From the NCBI RefSeq assembly GCF_002005105.1, contig NZ_MSCV01000002.1, forward strand, positions 1-64,000: a stretch of 64,000 bases of DNA, written 5' to 3'. Numbering within the stretch: the stretch's first letter is position 1; every line of letters begins with the position of its first letter. Source of the DNA: Methylocaldum sp. 14B (GTDB taxonomy: Bacteria > Pseudomonadota > Gammaproteobacteria > Methylococcales > Methylococcaceae). Made by a program: the position numbers and the translations under genes. The notes below the pieces were generated by a model that ran no database searches, had not been told where the DNA came from, and was given only the letters and a program-made list of their open reading frames with translations. Shown here piece by piece: positions 27,599 through 38,939 of the stretch.

Positions 27599-27937
27599 CT
27601 ACTCCGAAGTAATATTGATACCGACGATCTTCGGCCGGTCGTTGAAGCATTGAGCCTCGTCCACGACCATTATCACGCGGCGGCGGGCAACGAACGCAGT
27701 AAGCGCGGCGGAATAAAACGTCTCATAGCCGGGAAACGATTTATCCGAGATGTAGCCGTCCGGAGTGGGGCAACCGGCGGGGTTGACGATCGGCTCGGCG
27801 GTTACGACGGCGAAGCTATCGGCGTTCCAGCCGGTGCGTACCATGGTGATCGATCCGGGCTGATGAACTGGCTGACCGACGGCTGGCGCGGATAATCCGG
27901 CGGCGACCGCGGCGAGCATTATGGCTATAGGGCGCAT
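27599..27937 (-). CDS. small exported protein beside the protease
   Basis: A 112-residue protein with a signal peptide (about 1-21, ending VGQ), two cysteines (C55 in PAGCPTPDG and C97 in DEAQCFN) that could form one disulfide, and a short polar C-terminus. The start has GGAGGA upstream. It lies 30 bases after the trypsin-like protease gene on the same strand, so the two are probably one transcript. I recognise no family. A substrate, chaperone or inhibitor of the protease are all possible. Confidence 0.65.
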   Translation of the reverse strand: MRPIAIMLAAVAAGLSAPAVGQPVHQPGSITMVRTGWNADSFAVVTAEPIVNPAGCPTPDGYISDKSFPGYETFYSAALTAFVARRRVIMVVDEAQCFNDRPKIVGINITSE

Positions 27938-27967
27938 GTAGTCCTCCGTTGAGGTGGGTGGATGGTG

Positions 27968-29053
27968 TCAGTCGGCCGTCCGCATGGCGCCGCGAACGAT
28001 GGGTGTAATGGCGCAGGCGGGGCCGAGCGCGCACTCCGCCGTCTCTTTGACGGCGTTGCTGATCTCGCTGACGAAGGGCTCGGTCGACACGTATTGGCAC
28101 GCGCTGGCACCCGTCGCCCAAAACCAATTTTGCGAGGTGGCAGGCGTGTTGGGAATGTATCCTCTCGGTGTGCAGGTGGACTGGACCCCCGCGATGCCGA
28201 CGCCGAATCCGTTGACGGTGACCACAGTCGGACCTCCGCTGTCACCGCCGTGACCCACCTGGTTCGCGCTGTTCATGACAAGCTCATAACCAGTATCTGT
28301 GATAGACGAAGGCATGAAGGGCGCGCTGCGATAGGTACCTTGGCCATCGGATGGCTGTGCGGTGGGCGTGCCGAATACGCCGGTCGCGAAAGTCGAAAAG
28401 CCCTGGCCATATTGGGTGACCGTATCGGAGGTAGTCAGTCGGCCGCTGAGCACGACCGATCCGCCACCTTGGTCACGTGCGACGACGTAGATCCGCTGGC
28501 TGTCCACCGGGCCGAGATCGGCGGCCCCTAGGTAGACGAGGACAATGTCGCGACTAGGCACCGAACCTGGAGCCGCGTTAATAGTGAAATCATGAATGCG
28601 CGAAGCGATGCCGACGCGGTCGGGTGCCCAGTCGGCAGTGATGCGCACCTGGTCGGGCGGCACAAGGGCGCCGGAAATCAGGCCGTCCTGAGTGACACAG
28701 TGGCGCGCGGTCAATACCCAATACTGGTTAAGCAGGGTGCCCGAGCAGCCGTTATTAATCGCCACGAGCCCCAGTTGGCGCTGGGTCTCGAGATCAACCT
28801 CCGTTCCCGCACCAATCGGCTGTCGTACTCGGCAGATGCGACCTTCCGGGGTATCTTCGCATTCCTGCGCTTGGACATCGTTGCAACCGAGTGTCGCACC
28901 GAGCGACAGCAGTGCTGGTAAACCAACGCGCCAAGTAATGCCTCGGAAAGCAAACCTTCCGACTTTCTTCGTCCCGCGCCAATGTGCGTAGGAGCGGTTC
29001 AAGGTATCGCCGCAACAAAGGAACGGGTCACTTGTCTGTTGATTGCTTGCCAT
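27968..29053 (-). CDS. secreted trypsin-like serine protease (S1)
   Basis: A 361-residue S1-family serine protease. The catalytic triad is visible: His118 in LTARHC, Asp169 in SRDIVLVYLG, and Ser272 in GDSGGP. The N-terminus has about 40 polar residues and then a hydrophobic stretch (LPALLSLGATLGC, about 45-57) that could be the signal or a lipobox region. The annotated start at 29053 has an AGGGAAAAGG ribosome site, but a later start cannot be excluded. Several cysteines (C64, C74, C103, C119) suggest disulfides. It is likely exported to the periplasm or medium. Confidence 0.85.
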   Translation of the reverse strand: MASNQQTSDPFLCCGDTLNRSYAHWRGTKKVGRFAFRGITWRVGLPALLSLGATLGCNDVQAQECEDTPEGRICRVRQPIGAGTEVDLETQRQLGLVAINNGCSGTLLNQYWVLTARHCVTQDGLISGALVPPDQVRITADWAPDRVGIASRIHDFTINAAPGSVPSRDIVLVYLGAADLGPVDSQRIYVVARDQGGGSVVLSGRLTTSDTVTQYGQGFSTFATGVFGTPTAQPSDGQGTYRSAPFMPSSITDTGYELVMNSANQVGHGGDSGGPTVVTVNGFGVGIAGVQSTCTPRGYIPNTPATSQNWFWATGASACQYVSTEPFVSEISNAVKETAECALGPACAITPIVRGAMRTAD

Positions 29054-29467
29054 GCCTTTTCCCTGCTGTCTGCTACGACACGCGGCACCTGCTATTTATT
29101 GCATTCGATAGCGCCCCGCCTCCAAAGTTCGTATCTTCCGTGCCCGACGAAAAGATCCTTCCGATTGGATAAGTAATTTGGCCGGGCAGTAGCTTTACTG
29201 GACCGACTTTGAAACGAGCCGGGACGGCGAAGAAACCGGATGTCGCGCCAGACCGAGCCGTTTATGAACTTCCTCGCCTGCCTTTAGTCAGTTATTAATC
29301 AGGCCCGTAAATACCCTCCAGGTATTTCGGGTCGCCGCCCAGGCCGGTACACGCTTAGGCCTTAGCTCACTCGCTTGTCGCCGCGCTAAGGAAACCCTGC
29401 CCCGGATTAACCCGGCCTATATTTATAGGCCGGGTTAATAGGAAACCTCATCGGATAGGAGATCGCT
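29054..29467. other. divergent promoter region with hairpins
   Basis: About 0.4 kb between the protease (leftward) and the SGNH hydrolase gene (rightward), without a gene. It contains an imperfect hairpin at 29303-29333 (CCCGTAAATACC facing GGTATTTCGGG, one bulged T) and the perfect inverted repeat listed separately. Confidence 0.5.
29407..29438. promoter_or_regulatory. perfect 15-bp inverted repeat upstream of SGNH gene
   Basis: TTAACCCGGCCTATA (29407-29421), two T, then its exact reverse complement (29424-29438). It ends 29 bases before the ATG of the SGNH hydrolase gene. It could be an operator for a dimeric regulator or an mRNA hairpin near the ribosome site. It is not a good terminator for either neighbour, since no T tract follows. 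Confidence 0.55.
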
Positions 29468-30352
29468 ATGAAAATTCATAGCCTGGTCACATTAGGGACA
29501 ATATTGGCGACACTCCTCATGGCGCGCTCGTTACTCGCCCTGGAACCGGGCCAAAGCGAGCCGAAACGGCTCTTTTCGACGGGCGATTCCATGACGCGGG
29601 GTTTCAATGCCAACACTCCCCTGGACAATCCGCACCTGAGCTGGGTCAACGGTTATCACGGCTTTTGGGAGGATCTCTTCGGTTTGCCGGATGTCGAGTC
29701 GCATAACCAGCGCATCGATGCCAATTTCGGAGACAGCGATCGCAGCAATCAGACGGCGGCCGAAAACGGTGCGACGATGGGCAATCTGGCCGCTCAAGCG
29801 TCCGGCACGGCCGGCAAGAACGTAACCTATGCCACGGTGCTGCTGGGTTCGAACGATGTGTGCAAGGACTCGATCGCCGATCTTCCCACCGACGAGCAGT
29901 TCAGAACGCGATTCGAGGGCGGCATGGATACCCTGCTCGCGAATTTGGCTGCGGGCGCTACCGTGCAGGTAGTGGCAATCCCCAATATCGTCGAGGTCTA
30001 TAACCAGGGCCGAGTCAAACAATCGCTGGGGCTGGTCGATTGCCCGGAGGTTTGGGCGACGTCGGGCAGTTGCGGCTCGGTGCTTTCGCCCGATGCGACC
30101 GATTCGGACCGTGCTTTTGCGCTGTCCCGGATCATGGCGTACAACCAGATGCTCCGGGAAATCACCGAGAACAAGGCCGCACAGCATCAGGACAAGTTCA
30201 TCTCGTTTACCGATGTGAGCTTCACCTATCCGTTCACGCAGAGCGAACTCTCCAACCTCGACTGTTTCCATAGTTCCTGGGAAGGACAAAAGGCTCTATC
30301 GAGGGAGACCTGGAATAGCGGTCCGTTCAGGGAACATCAGGAACTTGACTAA
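29468..30352 (+). CDS. exported SGNH/GDSL hydrolase
   Basis: A 294-residue predicted exported esterase or lipase-like enzyme. The signal peptide ends near LLALE (about residue 25). Block I is FSTGDSMTRGF with the nucleophile Ser, the Gly/Asn region is LLGSNDVCKDS, and the catalytic Asp/His pair is in LDCFHSSWEGQ near the C-terminus. The start has AGGAG upstream. The substrate, an acyl or acetyl ester, is not predictable. It is first of three closely spaced genes. Confidence 0.85.
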   Translation: MKIHSLVTLGTILATLLMARSLLALEPGQSEPKRLFSTGDSMTRGFNANTPLDNPHLSWVNGYHGFWEDLFGLPDVESHNQRIDANFGDSDRSNQTAAENGATMGNLAAQASGTAGKNVTYATVLLGSNDVCKDSIADLPTDEQFRTRFEGGMDTLLANLAAGATVQVVAIPNIVEVYNQGRVKQSLGLVDCPEVWATSGSCGSVLSPDATDSDRAFALSRIMAYNQMLREITENKAAQHQDKFISFTDVSFTYPFTQSELSNLDCFHSSWEGQKALSRETWNSGPFREHQELD

Positions 30353-30358
30353 GCCATT

Positions 30359-30982
30359 ATGAGCCGGGTCGCCGCATTCTTATCAGGCGCGGGAGTGGTG
30401 GGCGCGATCGCGGTACTTCTGTCTACTCATTCGCCGCCGGTTCCGGTCGGCGAAGATGTCGACCAATGGCAGGCGCGCGCCCGGAAGGCGGAACAGGAAC
30501 TCGCGGTGCTGCGGACTCAGCTGGAATCTTCCGCCGCGCGGCAATCGACAGCCTCCTTCACATCCATTCCCGTCACACCCCCTGGTCCGATTTCTTCGCC
30601 AACAATTCCTCCGCCGCCTCCCGATCCCGATGTCGAGTTTGATCCCGTGCGCCACGAGCAATGGGACGCCCTGGTTAGCGGCGCGCTCGAGCGCGAAGTG
30701 GAGCAGCGCCTCGGCCAAAGGCTCAGCCCCGATCGGACGGCGCGGCTGCTCGAGGCTCTACGACGGCTGCGCGATGCCTCGGTCGGATTGCGCTCGGAAT
30801 TTCTCGATCCCCAAAATCCCGATTCCCTGCGCGATCACCTGGCGCGCACGCTGGTGCTGGTGGAATCGGATCGCCTTTTTCGCGAAGAGCTCGGCATCGG
30901 CTTCTCGGACTTCCTGCGGGGACTCGACGGCAATCCCGTCGAGGAAGTCCATCCGGCGGAGCCTGGCGGATCGCTTCGATAA
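30359..30982 (+). CDS. membrane-anchored helical protein, unknown
   Basis: A 207-residue protein that I do not recognise. It has an N-terminal membrane anchor (about residues 4-22), a short coiled-coil (about 34-58), a Pro/Ser/Thr-rich linker (about 60-92 with PPPPP), and a charged helical C-terminal half (about 98-195). The layout suggests a periplasmic domain held off the inner membrane. It begins 6 bases after the SGNH gene and ends 9 bases before the DsbA-like fusion gene, so a functional link with both is likely. Confidence 0.7.
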   Translation: MSRVAAFLSGAGVVGAIAVLLSTHSPPVPVGEDVDQWQARARKAEQELAVLRTQLESSAARQSTASFTSIPVTPPGPISSPTIPPPPPDPDVEFDPVRHEQWDALVSGALEREVEQRLGQRLSPDRTARLLEALRRLRDASVGLRSEFLDPQNPDSLRDHLARTLVLVESDRLFREELGIGFSDFLRGLDGNPVEEVHPAEPGGSLR

Positions 30983-30991
30983 CATCGCCCA

Positions 30992-32434
30992 ATGTGGATC
31001 ATCCTTCTGATGCTCTTGGCCGGAAGCCCGGCCGCTCTTGGCGACGAGGCGGCGGCCAGAATAAACGGACAGACGCTTTTGTTATCCGAGATCGACGCGC
31101 CTTCGCGCCCGAAGATCGTCCGATTGCACCAAGCCTTGGTCGGCCAGGCTGCCCGGACGCTTGTTCGGCTGATCGACCGGCACCTTCGGACGTCCTCGGC
31201 GGCAATGAAATCCCCTTCGTCCAAGCCGGTCACGGATGAAGCGATCCGCGACTTTCGTTCGTCACGGGCGGAAGATTTCGAGGGGCCTTTCGCGCCCGCC
31301 GAGACCAGGCGCCATCCGAGTGCTGCGCAGCCCGCGATCCGACACTATCTGGAGCAGAAAGCGCTCGAAGCCAGAAGCGCCGAGACGCGCCGCGATCTCC
31401 GGAAAGGCCATGCCATTAAAATCCTGCTCCCGGAAGCGCGGGACCTCGAACAGCCGCTGCCCGCTAAGCGAACCGTGGCGCTGGTGGATGGTGTCTCCAT
31501 CCCGGCCGGGAAACTCGAGCAAGCCGCAGCGCTTCGCCTCTATCGGCTGAGGAAGGAGATCCATCTCGAGCGCCGGCGCAATGTCGAGACGGCCATCGAA
31601 AATCGGCTGCTGAGCGAGGAGGCCCGGCGACGCGGCATTACCACCGAGAATCTTTTGACAAAAGCGACACAGGACGCGGCCGTCGGCGACGAGGAGTTGA
31701 ATACATTCATCCAGTCGGAAAGCGCGGCGGGCCGGCCCGTATCGGACCCCGAACGTGCCCGACAATACTTGGCTTTCCGTAAAGCCTATGCCCGTCGCAC
31801 CGCGTTGGTCGAGAGGCTGCGGGCTTCGGCGCGCATCGAGATCCTGCTTGAGGAGCCCTCCCCACCCCGTCTACCCATGATCGAGGCGAATGCCCCCGCC
31901 TTGGGCGCACGGGAAGGACTGCGTCTCGTCGTCTACATCAACTACCGCTGCACGCCATGCCGGGCTAGCCATCGGGAGATCGATCGGCTTCTGGCCGCCG
32001 ACCGAAAAGTGCGCGTCACCTTCCGCGATTTCATTCCGGTGTACGATCCCGTGGCGAGCGAGGCGGCCCGCTTGTCGCGCTGCGCCAGCCGGCTGGGCGC
32101 CTTCCAGCGCATGCGCAAGGAGCTTTTGACGCGGGATCCGCCGCCTTTCGGAGAAGCCTGGTACAAAGACGAAACCCTCCCGGTACTCGCTCGCGGGCTG
32201 GGTATCGATCCCGCCGCCTTGGTACAGTGCCTTTCCTCCGAGGAGATCGGCGAGGCCATCGCCACGGACACCGCGGAGGCGCTCGAATTCGGTTTCGAGG
32301 AAGCGCCTTCCTTTATCGTCCAAGGCATCCCCCTCTCGGGCATGCAGTCGGCCGAAAGCCTGGCTGAAGTACTCCATCGGAGAATATCGCGGGATGCGCG
32401 GCATCCGGTTAGGCAGGGAGCGAATCCACACTGA
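30992..32434 (+). CDS. SurA-N-like/DsbA-like thioredoxin fusion
   Basis: A 480-residue exported protein. After a signal peptide (about 1-17) come two related helical segments: ARINGQTLLLSEID (about 22-35), and ALVDGVSIPAGKLEQ followed by a long helix (about 163-215, ending EARRRGIT). Both resemble the N-terminal chaperone part of SurA-type proteins. The C-terminal part (about 308-470) is a DsbA-like thioredoxin fold with the active-site CTPC at 320-323 and a likely cis-proline in EAPSFIVQG (about 431-439). It is predicted to bind unfolded exported proteins and handle disulfides. Proteins with this two-part layout occur elsewhere as I recall, but not tied to the two upstream genes. Confidence 0.75.
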   Translation: MWIILLMLLAGSPAALGDEAAARINGQTLLLSEIDAPSRPKIVRLHQALVGQAARTLVRLIDRHLRTSSAAMKSPSSKPVTDEAIRDFRSSRAEDFEGPFAPAETRRHPSAAQPAIRHYLEQKALEARSAETRRDLRKGHAIKILLPEARDLEQPLPAKRTVALVDGVSIPAGKLEQAAALRLYRLRKEIHLERRRNVETAIENRLLSEEARRRGITTENLLTKATQDAAVGDEELNTFIQSESAAGRPVSDPERARQYLAFRKAYARRTALVERLRASARIEILLEEPSPPRLPMIEANAPALGAREGLRLVVYINYRCTPCRASHREIDRLLAADRKVRVTFRDFIPVYDPVASEAARLSRCASRLGAFQRMRKELLTRDPPPFGEAWYKDETLPVLARGLGIDPAALVQCLSSEEIGEAIATDTAEALEFGFEEAPSFIVQGIPLSGMQSAESLAEVLHRRISRDARHPVRQGANPH

Positions 32435-32837
32435 TTCTGAAAGACCGGCCGGCTTATGGCTCTCCGTTCGGGACCAAGCCGCGACGGCGGGCCTGTCGAT
32501 CGTTGAGAACGCGTGCGAGCACTTGAGCTGGATCGACCATGTTGGAATCGCATCATCCTAGAAACGGCAGTTGGACGTGCCGGAGTGTGCGGCGGGCGGG
32601 TCGGCTGGCAAGGCGCGACGCCGCCGCGGGGTAGTCTCCCGCAAGAAGGAGCAACGCCGCCAGGTGGCCCGCCCGCCGTGCAATCGGGTGCGTAGCGGCT
32701 TCACCCAAAAGGTGAGATTGATGCAGGGCGGGACGTTCAGGATTCATCGGGCTTTTCAGGTGCATCGAAGCGGTCAACTGCCGTTTCTAGGATCATGCAT
32801 TGGCAAGCGAAATCGATTCCGGACGAGGCTTGGGAGC

Positions 32838-32940
32838 TAAGTACATTCCGCAAATATTTGCCGAATCTCGACAGATTGGCTTGATTGGCGGGGTTGTCCT
32901 GCAGGTTGCCTATGCCGCAAGACTTCCCTGAATGTACTTA
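32838..32940. mobile_element. 103-bp MITE-like element with TIRs
   Basis: TAAGTACATTC (32838-32848) and its exact reverse complement GAATGTACTTA (32930-32940) bound a 103-bp segment without coding capacity. Imperfect matching continues inward. The bases GAGC lie directly outside on both sides (32834-32837 and 32941-32944), as a 4-bp target duplication would. Alternatively the outer TA on each side is the duplication, as for IS630/Tc1-type elements, and the GAGC match is chance. Confidence 0.6.
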
Positions 32941-32994
32941 GAGCATTTTCATACCGACTGTACGGGCACTCGCGAGTAGGTCGGGAATCCCTTC

Positions 32995-33134
32995 CCAATC
33001 GCAAACGGGCCTTTAATCGGCCCCTTCCAATCGCAAACGGCGTCTTCGGGAAGGGCGTGGCCGGCGCTCCCGGCCAGGCCGTTTGCGATTGGAAGGGTCA
33101 TCCCAGCGCTCCTGGGATGACCGTTTGCGATTGG
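32995..33134. repeat. four-copy repeat block, two direct and two inverted
   Basis: The 14-mer CCAATCGCAAACGG occurs at 32995-33008 and 33027-33040, and its reverse complement CCGTTTGCGATTGG at 33079-33092 and 33121-33134. The arrangement is mirror-like and would let a transcript fold into nested stems. Confidence 0.8.
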
Positions 33135-33182
33135 AGCGCCGAAGCCGCCCTTCCCGACGACACGTCCCCGCCGAGCGTCTTC

Positions 33183-33207
33183 GTCGGCAAAGGATTGCCG
33201 ACCTACG
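33183..33207. repeat. REP-like repeat copy
   Basis: Single copy of the GTCGGCAA-GGATTGCCGACCTACG repeat also seen at 24723-24778 and 37749-37773. Confidence 0.7.
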
Positions 33208-33458
33208 AAAGCTTGAGTCGAGCTACCCTGGCCGAAGGCGCCAACGACTCCAGCAGGCCTGTTTTGCCGTACGAGCGAGATGAGAACGCTCTAGCAAACG
33301 CTTCGGGTCAAACTGCCGCTAGCCCGCTTGGCAAATGGGATCAGGCTTCCATGATTTCGCCGGCGACTTGAATGCCCCGGCTGACGAAGAAGCATATGAG
33401 GAACTTGCGTGGACGGCCGACAACATCGATGGATTTTCCCGATTGCCGGTCGCTTCGT

Positions 33459-34298
33459 TCACATCCAATCCTTCGCCTTTTTCCTGACCTGCTCGTAAAA
33501 GGCCTCCATCACGTCGACGAAGGACACGTCCTTGGGCCAGAACGGCGGGAAATCGCCGCCTTTTTTGACCAGAATGCCCGAAACCGGAGCGGGTTCCGGC
33601 GGTTCCACGCCGGAGGGCAGTTTCTTCGCGCCGCGCCAGTAGTCCCTGGGAACGACTGTGTCCGGCACGGTGCTGGGCACGGGACGACTGAAGTAGGACT
33701 CCGCCGGGTACAATTCGCCCCCGTTCTCCGTCAAGGCGGTAGCTAGCGCCGCCCCCAAGGGCGTGCTCTGAAGTCGCCGGGCCAGTTCGGCGCGGGGAAG
33801 TCCCCGGAGTTCGAACAATAGAAAGGGATCGTGATCCAGCCGCGAGGCGAGCAGGTAATACAAAGCGGCAATGTGTTTGCACGGATTTTCCGGATCGGGA
33901 CATGAACAGCGCGTCTTGATGTCTTTGCGGCTCCGCGGCAGGAGATCGATTTCCAGATTCTCGAACGGCTTTTCGATCTCGTCCGGCATTTCGTTGAGAA
34001 GCAAGCGGGCCAGAAATCCCGCACGACTCCCGATGAGCCGGATGGCGTTATCCCAGGCGGACGCCGGCAGGGACAGGAACTCGATGTGAATCTCATAGAT
34101 GGGCTCCTCGTAAAATCCGAGGTAGGGGCTCATCCGTCCCCGCACCCGCGCCAGGACTTTGTTCTGCTCCACCCGCCATCCGAGAATGCGGTGGGTGCTG
34201 AGATACTGGCGCCCACGCATCAGCCGCTTCGGGTCGGTGAATGTTTCCATCGCTTCGATGAACCGCTGGCCCCACCAGGTCTTGCCGATCTTGCTCAT
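33459..34298 (-). CDS. SWIM zinc-finger protein
   Basis: A 279-residue protein with a SWIM-type zinc finger, TRCSCPDPENPCKHIAA (about residues 134-150), giving the CxC...CxH ligands. N-terminal features such as TWWGQRF and RGRQYL are typical of the bacterial SWIM proteins that accompany SNF2 helicases. It starts 3 bases after the helicase stop, with GGAG upstream, so the two are co-translated. A role in nucleic-acid binding is inferred from the finger. Confidence 0.88.
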   Translation of the reverse strand: MSKIGKTWWGQRFIEAMETFTDPKRLMRGRQYLSTHRILGWRVEQNKVLARVRGRMSPYLGFYEEPIYEIHIEFLSLPASAWDNAIRLIGSRAGFLARLLLNEMPDEIEKPFENLEIDLLPRSRKDIKTRCSCPDPENPCKHIAALYYLLASRLDHDPFLLFELRGLPRAELARRLQSTPLGAALATALTENGGELYPAESYFSRPVPSTVPDTVVPRDYWRGAKKLPSGVEPPEPAPVSGILVKKGGDFPPFWPKDVSFVDVMEAFYEQVRKKAKDWM

Positions 34299-34301
34299 GG
34301 G

Positions 34302-37382
<3,081 letters not shown>

Positions 37383-37674
37383 GTCGCGTATGTTGCAAGC
37401 CGAAAATCGGCTATTGTACCCAGCCGGAGCGGGTTTGCGCCGATCTGTTAATTATTTGTTACATCCGCGGTCAACCCGCATCAGCCCGGCCTAACAATAA
37501 ACCATCATGTCCGATCGAGCGCAACGCTTATTCATCGGAGCAATCGGTCGATGGCAAGGTGTCGGTTGCCGTCAGTATTGCCGGTACACGAGGAAGCGTG
37601 ACGATCGAATCGGAGGCTTTAGGCCTCAGGTCGGTGAGGGAAACGAAGCGGCGGTGGCAATTCAAACCACCTTG

Positions 37675-37875
37675 CGTAGGATGTGCTGACAAAGGAAGCG
37701 CATCAATCGCGAACGGTCGCTTTAATCACGATCCTTCCCGACACAACTGTCGGCAAGGGATTGCCGACCTACGACTATAATCCCCCCGAGATGTCTAAGG
37801 TCACGTAGGATGTGCTGAACGAAGTGAAGCGCATCAATCGCGAACGATGCGCTTCCTTCGTCAGCACATCCTATG
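37675..37875. repeat. three copies of a GTAGGATGTGCTGA repeat
   Basis: CGTAGGATGTGCTGA begins at 37675 and at 37804, each followed by GCGCATCAATCGCGAACG. An inverted copy (GATGCGCTTCCTTCG then TCAGCACATCCTATG) spans 37846-37875. The last two face each other and would form a long hairpin. Confidence 0.75.
37749..37773. repeat. REP-like repeat copy
   Basis: Another copy of the GTCGGCAAGGGATTGCCGAC repeat ending CTACG, in the same orientation as the 33183 copy. Confidence 0.7.
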
Positions 37876-37922
37876 ACCCTGAGGCACGAAGCGCATCGTT
37901 CGAGCCTTCAAACCAGGCTGAC

Positions 37923-38660
37923 CTACGCCACCTCCCGCTTCGCGATATCCACCCACTCCTTGTTCAACCGGTGGCTGTGCCTGGACGCGATCTTTGCGTC
38001 CTTGAGGATGTCCTCGAACAGCGCCCGCGCCTCCGATGTTTTTCCCATGCGTTTCAGCAGCAGGGCATGGCGGCATTTGGCTTCGGCGCCTGCGGAATAT
38101 TTAGCCAGTGCCCGGTATTCGTCCAAGGCCCGATCCAGTTCGCCGAGCGCTTCGAGCGAGCGGGCGTAAAGCAGATGCGCCTCCTGGTTTTCGAATTCCG
38201 GATTAGCCCCGAACAGCATTTCGAGCGTTTCCCGCGCCCGTCCGAAATTGTTCGCTTCCACCAGCGCCTTGGCCAGGCCAAGCAAGAGGTCGGGATCGGT
38301 GCGGTACATCCCGGTGAGGGAGCTCTCGTAAAGTTCGATGGCTTCGTCGAGCATGCCATGCCTGAGATATTCGTGTGCCAGTGCGCTCCGGTTGCCTATG
38401 GTGTCCGAGACCTCCAATGCTTCGCGGCGTTTTCGGAGCTCCTTTTGTGGATCGAGCGTTCTCAGCAGGGCCTTGGAACCCTGCCGGGCGGTGCGGCTTT
38501 GGATCACTTCGGGCAGCAGCACCATCACCGAATAAAGAATGCAGCCGAGCAAGGGCAGGAAGATAATTAGAAATACCCAGAAAATCGGATGGCCGTGGCG
38601 GATCGCGTGAACGGCGAATCCGATCTGGATGAGCAACATGAAGATTCCGGCAATTTCCAT
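37923..38660 (-). CDS. membrane-anchored TPR protein
   Basis: A 245-residue protein with two N-terminal membrane helices (about residues 3-20 and 26-50), a short basic linker, and four or so tetratricopeptide-like helical hairpins (about 85-240). A cytoplasmic scaffold attached to the inner membrane is the likely form. The repeat segments are recognisable by patterns such as ALAHEYLRHGMLDEAIELYE. No partner is evident from the neighbours. Confidence 0.8.
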   Translation of the reverse strand: MEIAGIFMLLIQIGFAVHAIRHGHPIFWVFLIIFLPLLGCILYSVMVLLPEVIQSRTARQGSKALLRTLDPQKELRKRREALEVSDTIGNRSALAHEYLRHGMLDEAIELYESSLTGMYRTDPDLLLGLAKALVEANNFGRARETLEMLFGANPEFENQEAHLLYARSLEALGELDRALDEYRALAKYSAGAEAKCRHALLLKRMGKTSEARALFEDILKDAKIASRHSHRLNKEWVDIAKREVA

Positions 38661-38939
38661 CAGATGTCTCGTTTATTGTTGTTCAGCAAGGAATTGGACC
38701 CGGCGAGCAAGTCCACTCGATGGACAGGAAACGGCGCGCTTGGTTCGCGCGATCTTCGGAAGGATCGTTTATTGGCGGTCGATCCGGCGCTTATCGAGCT
38801 CCTTGCGATGAAGACAAGGACAAAAGTCTGATCGTACCATGTATGGGATACAACGAAACCGGGACGTATCGATGCATCCGATGAAGCGCTTGCCAGACCG
38901 TTACGGAATCGCGGGCGCTCCCGCGCGGTCCAAACAACC

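Larger units (their letters stand above)
32435..33458. other. 1-kb repeat-rich gene-less region
   Basis: No gene is convincing here. The region holds a 103-bp MITE-like element (32838-32940), a block with four copies of a 14-bp motif (32995-33134), and one REP-like repeat (33183-33207). The DNA to the left (32435-32830) shows nothing I recognise. Confidence 0.5.
37383..37922. other. repeat-containing intergenic region
   Basis: About 0.5 kb upstream of the helicase gene and downstream of the TPR gene. No gene. It carries the REP-like repeat at 37749-37773 and the three-copy repeat at 37675-37875. Confidence 0.5.
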
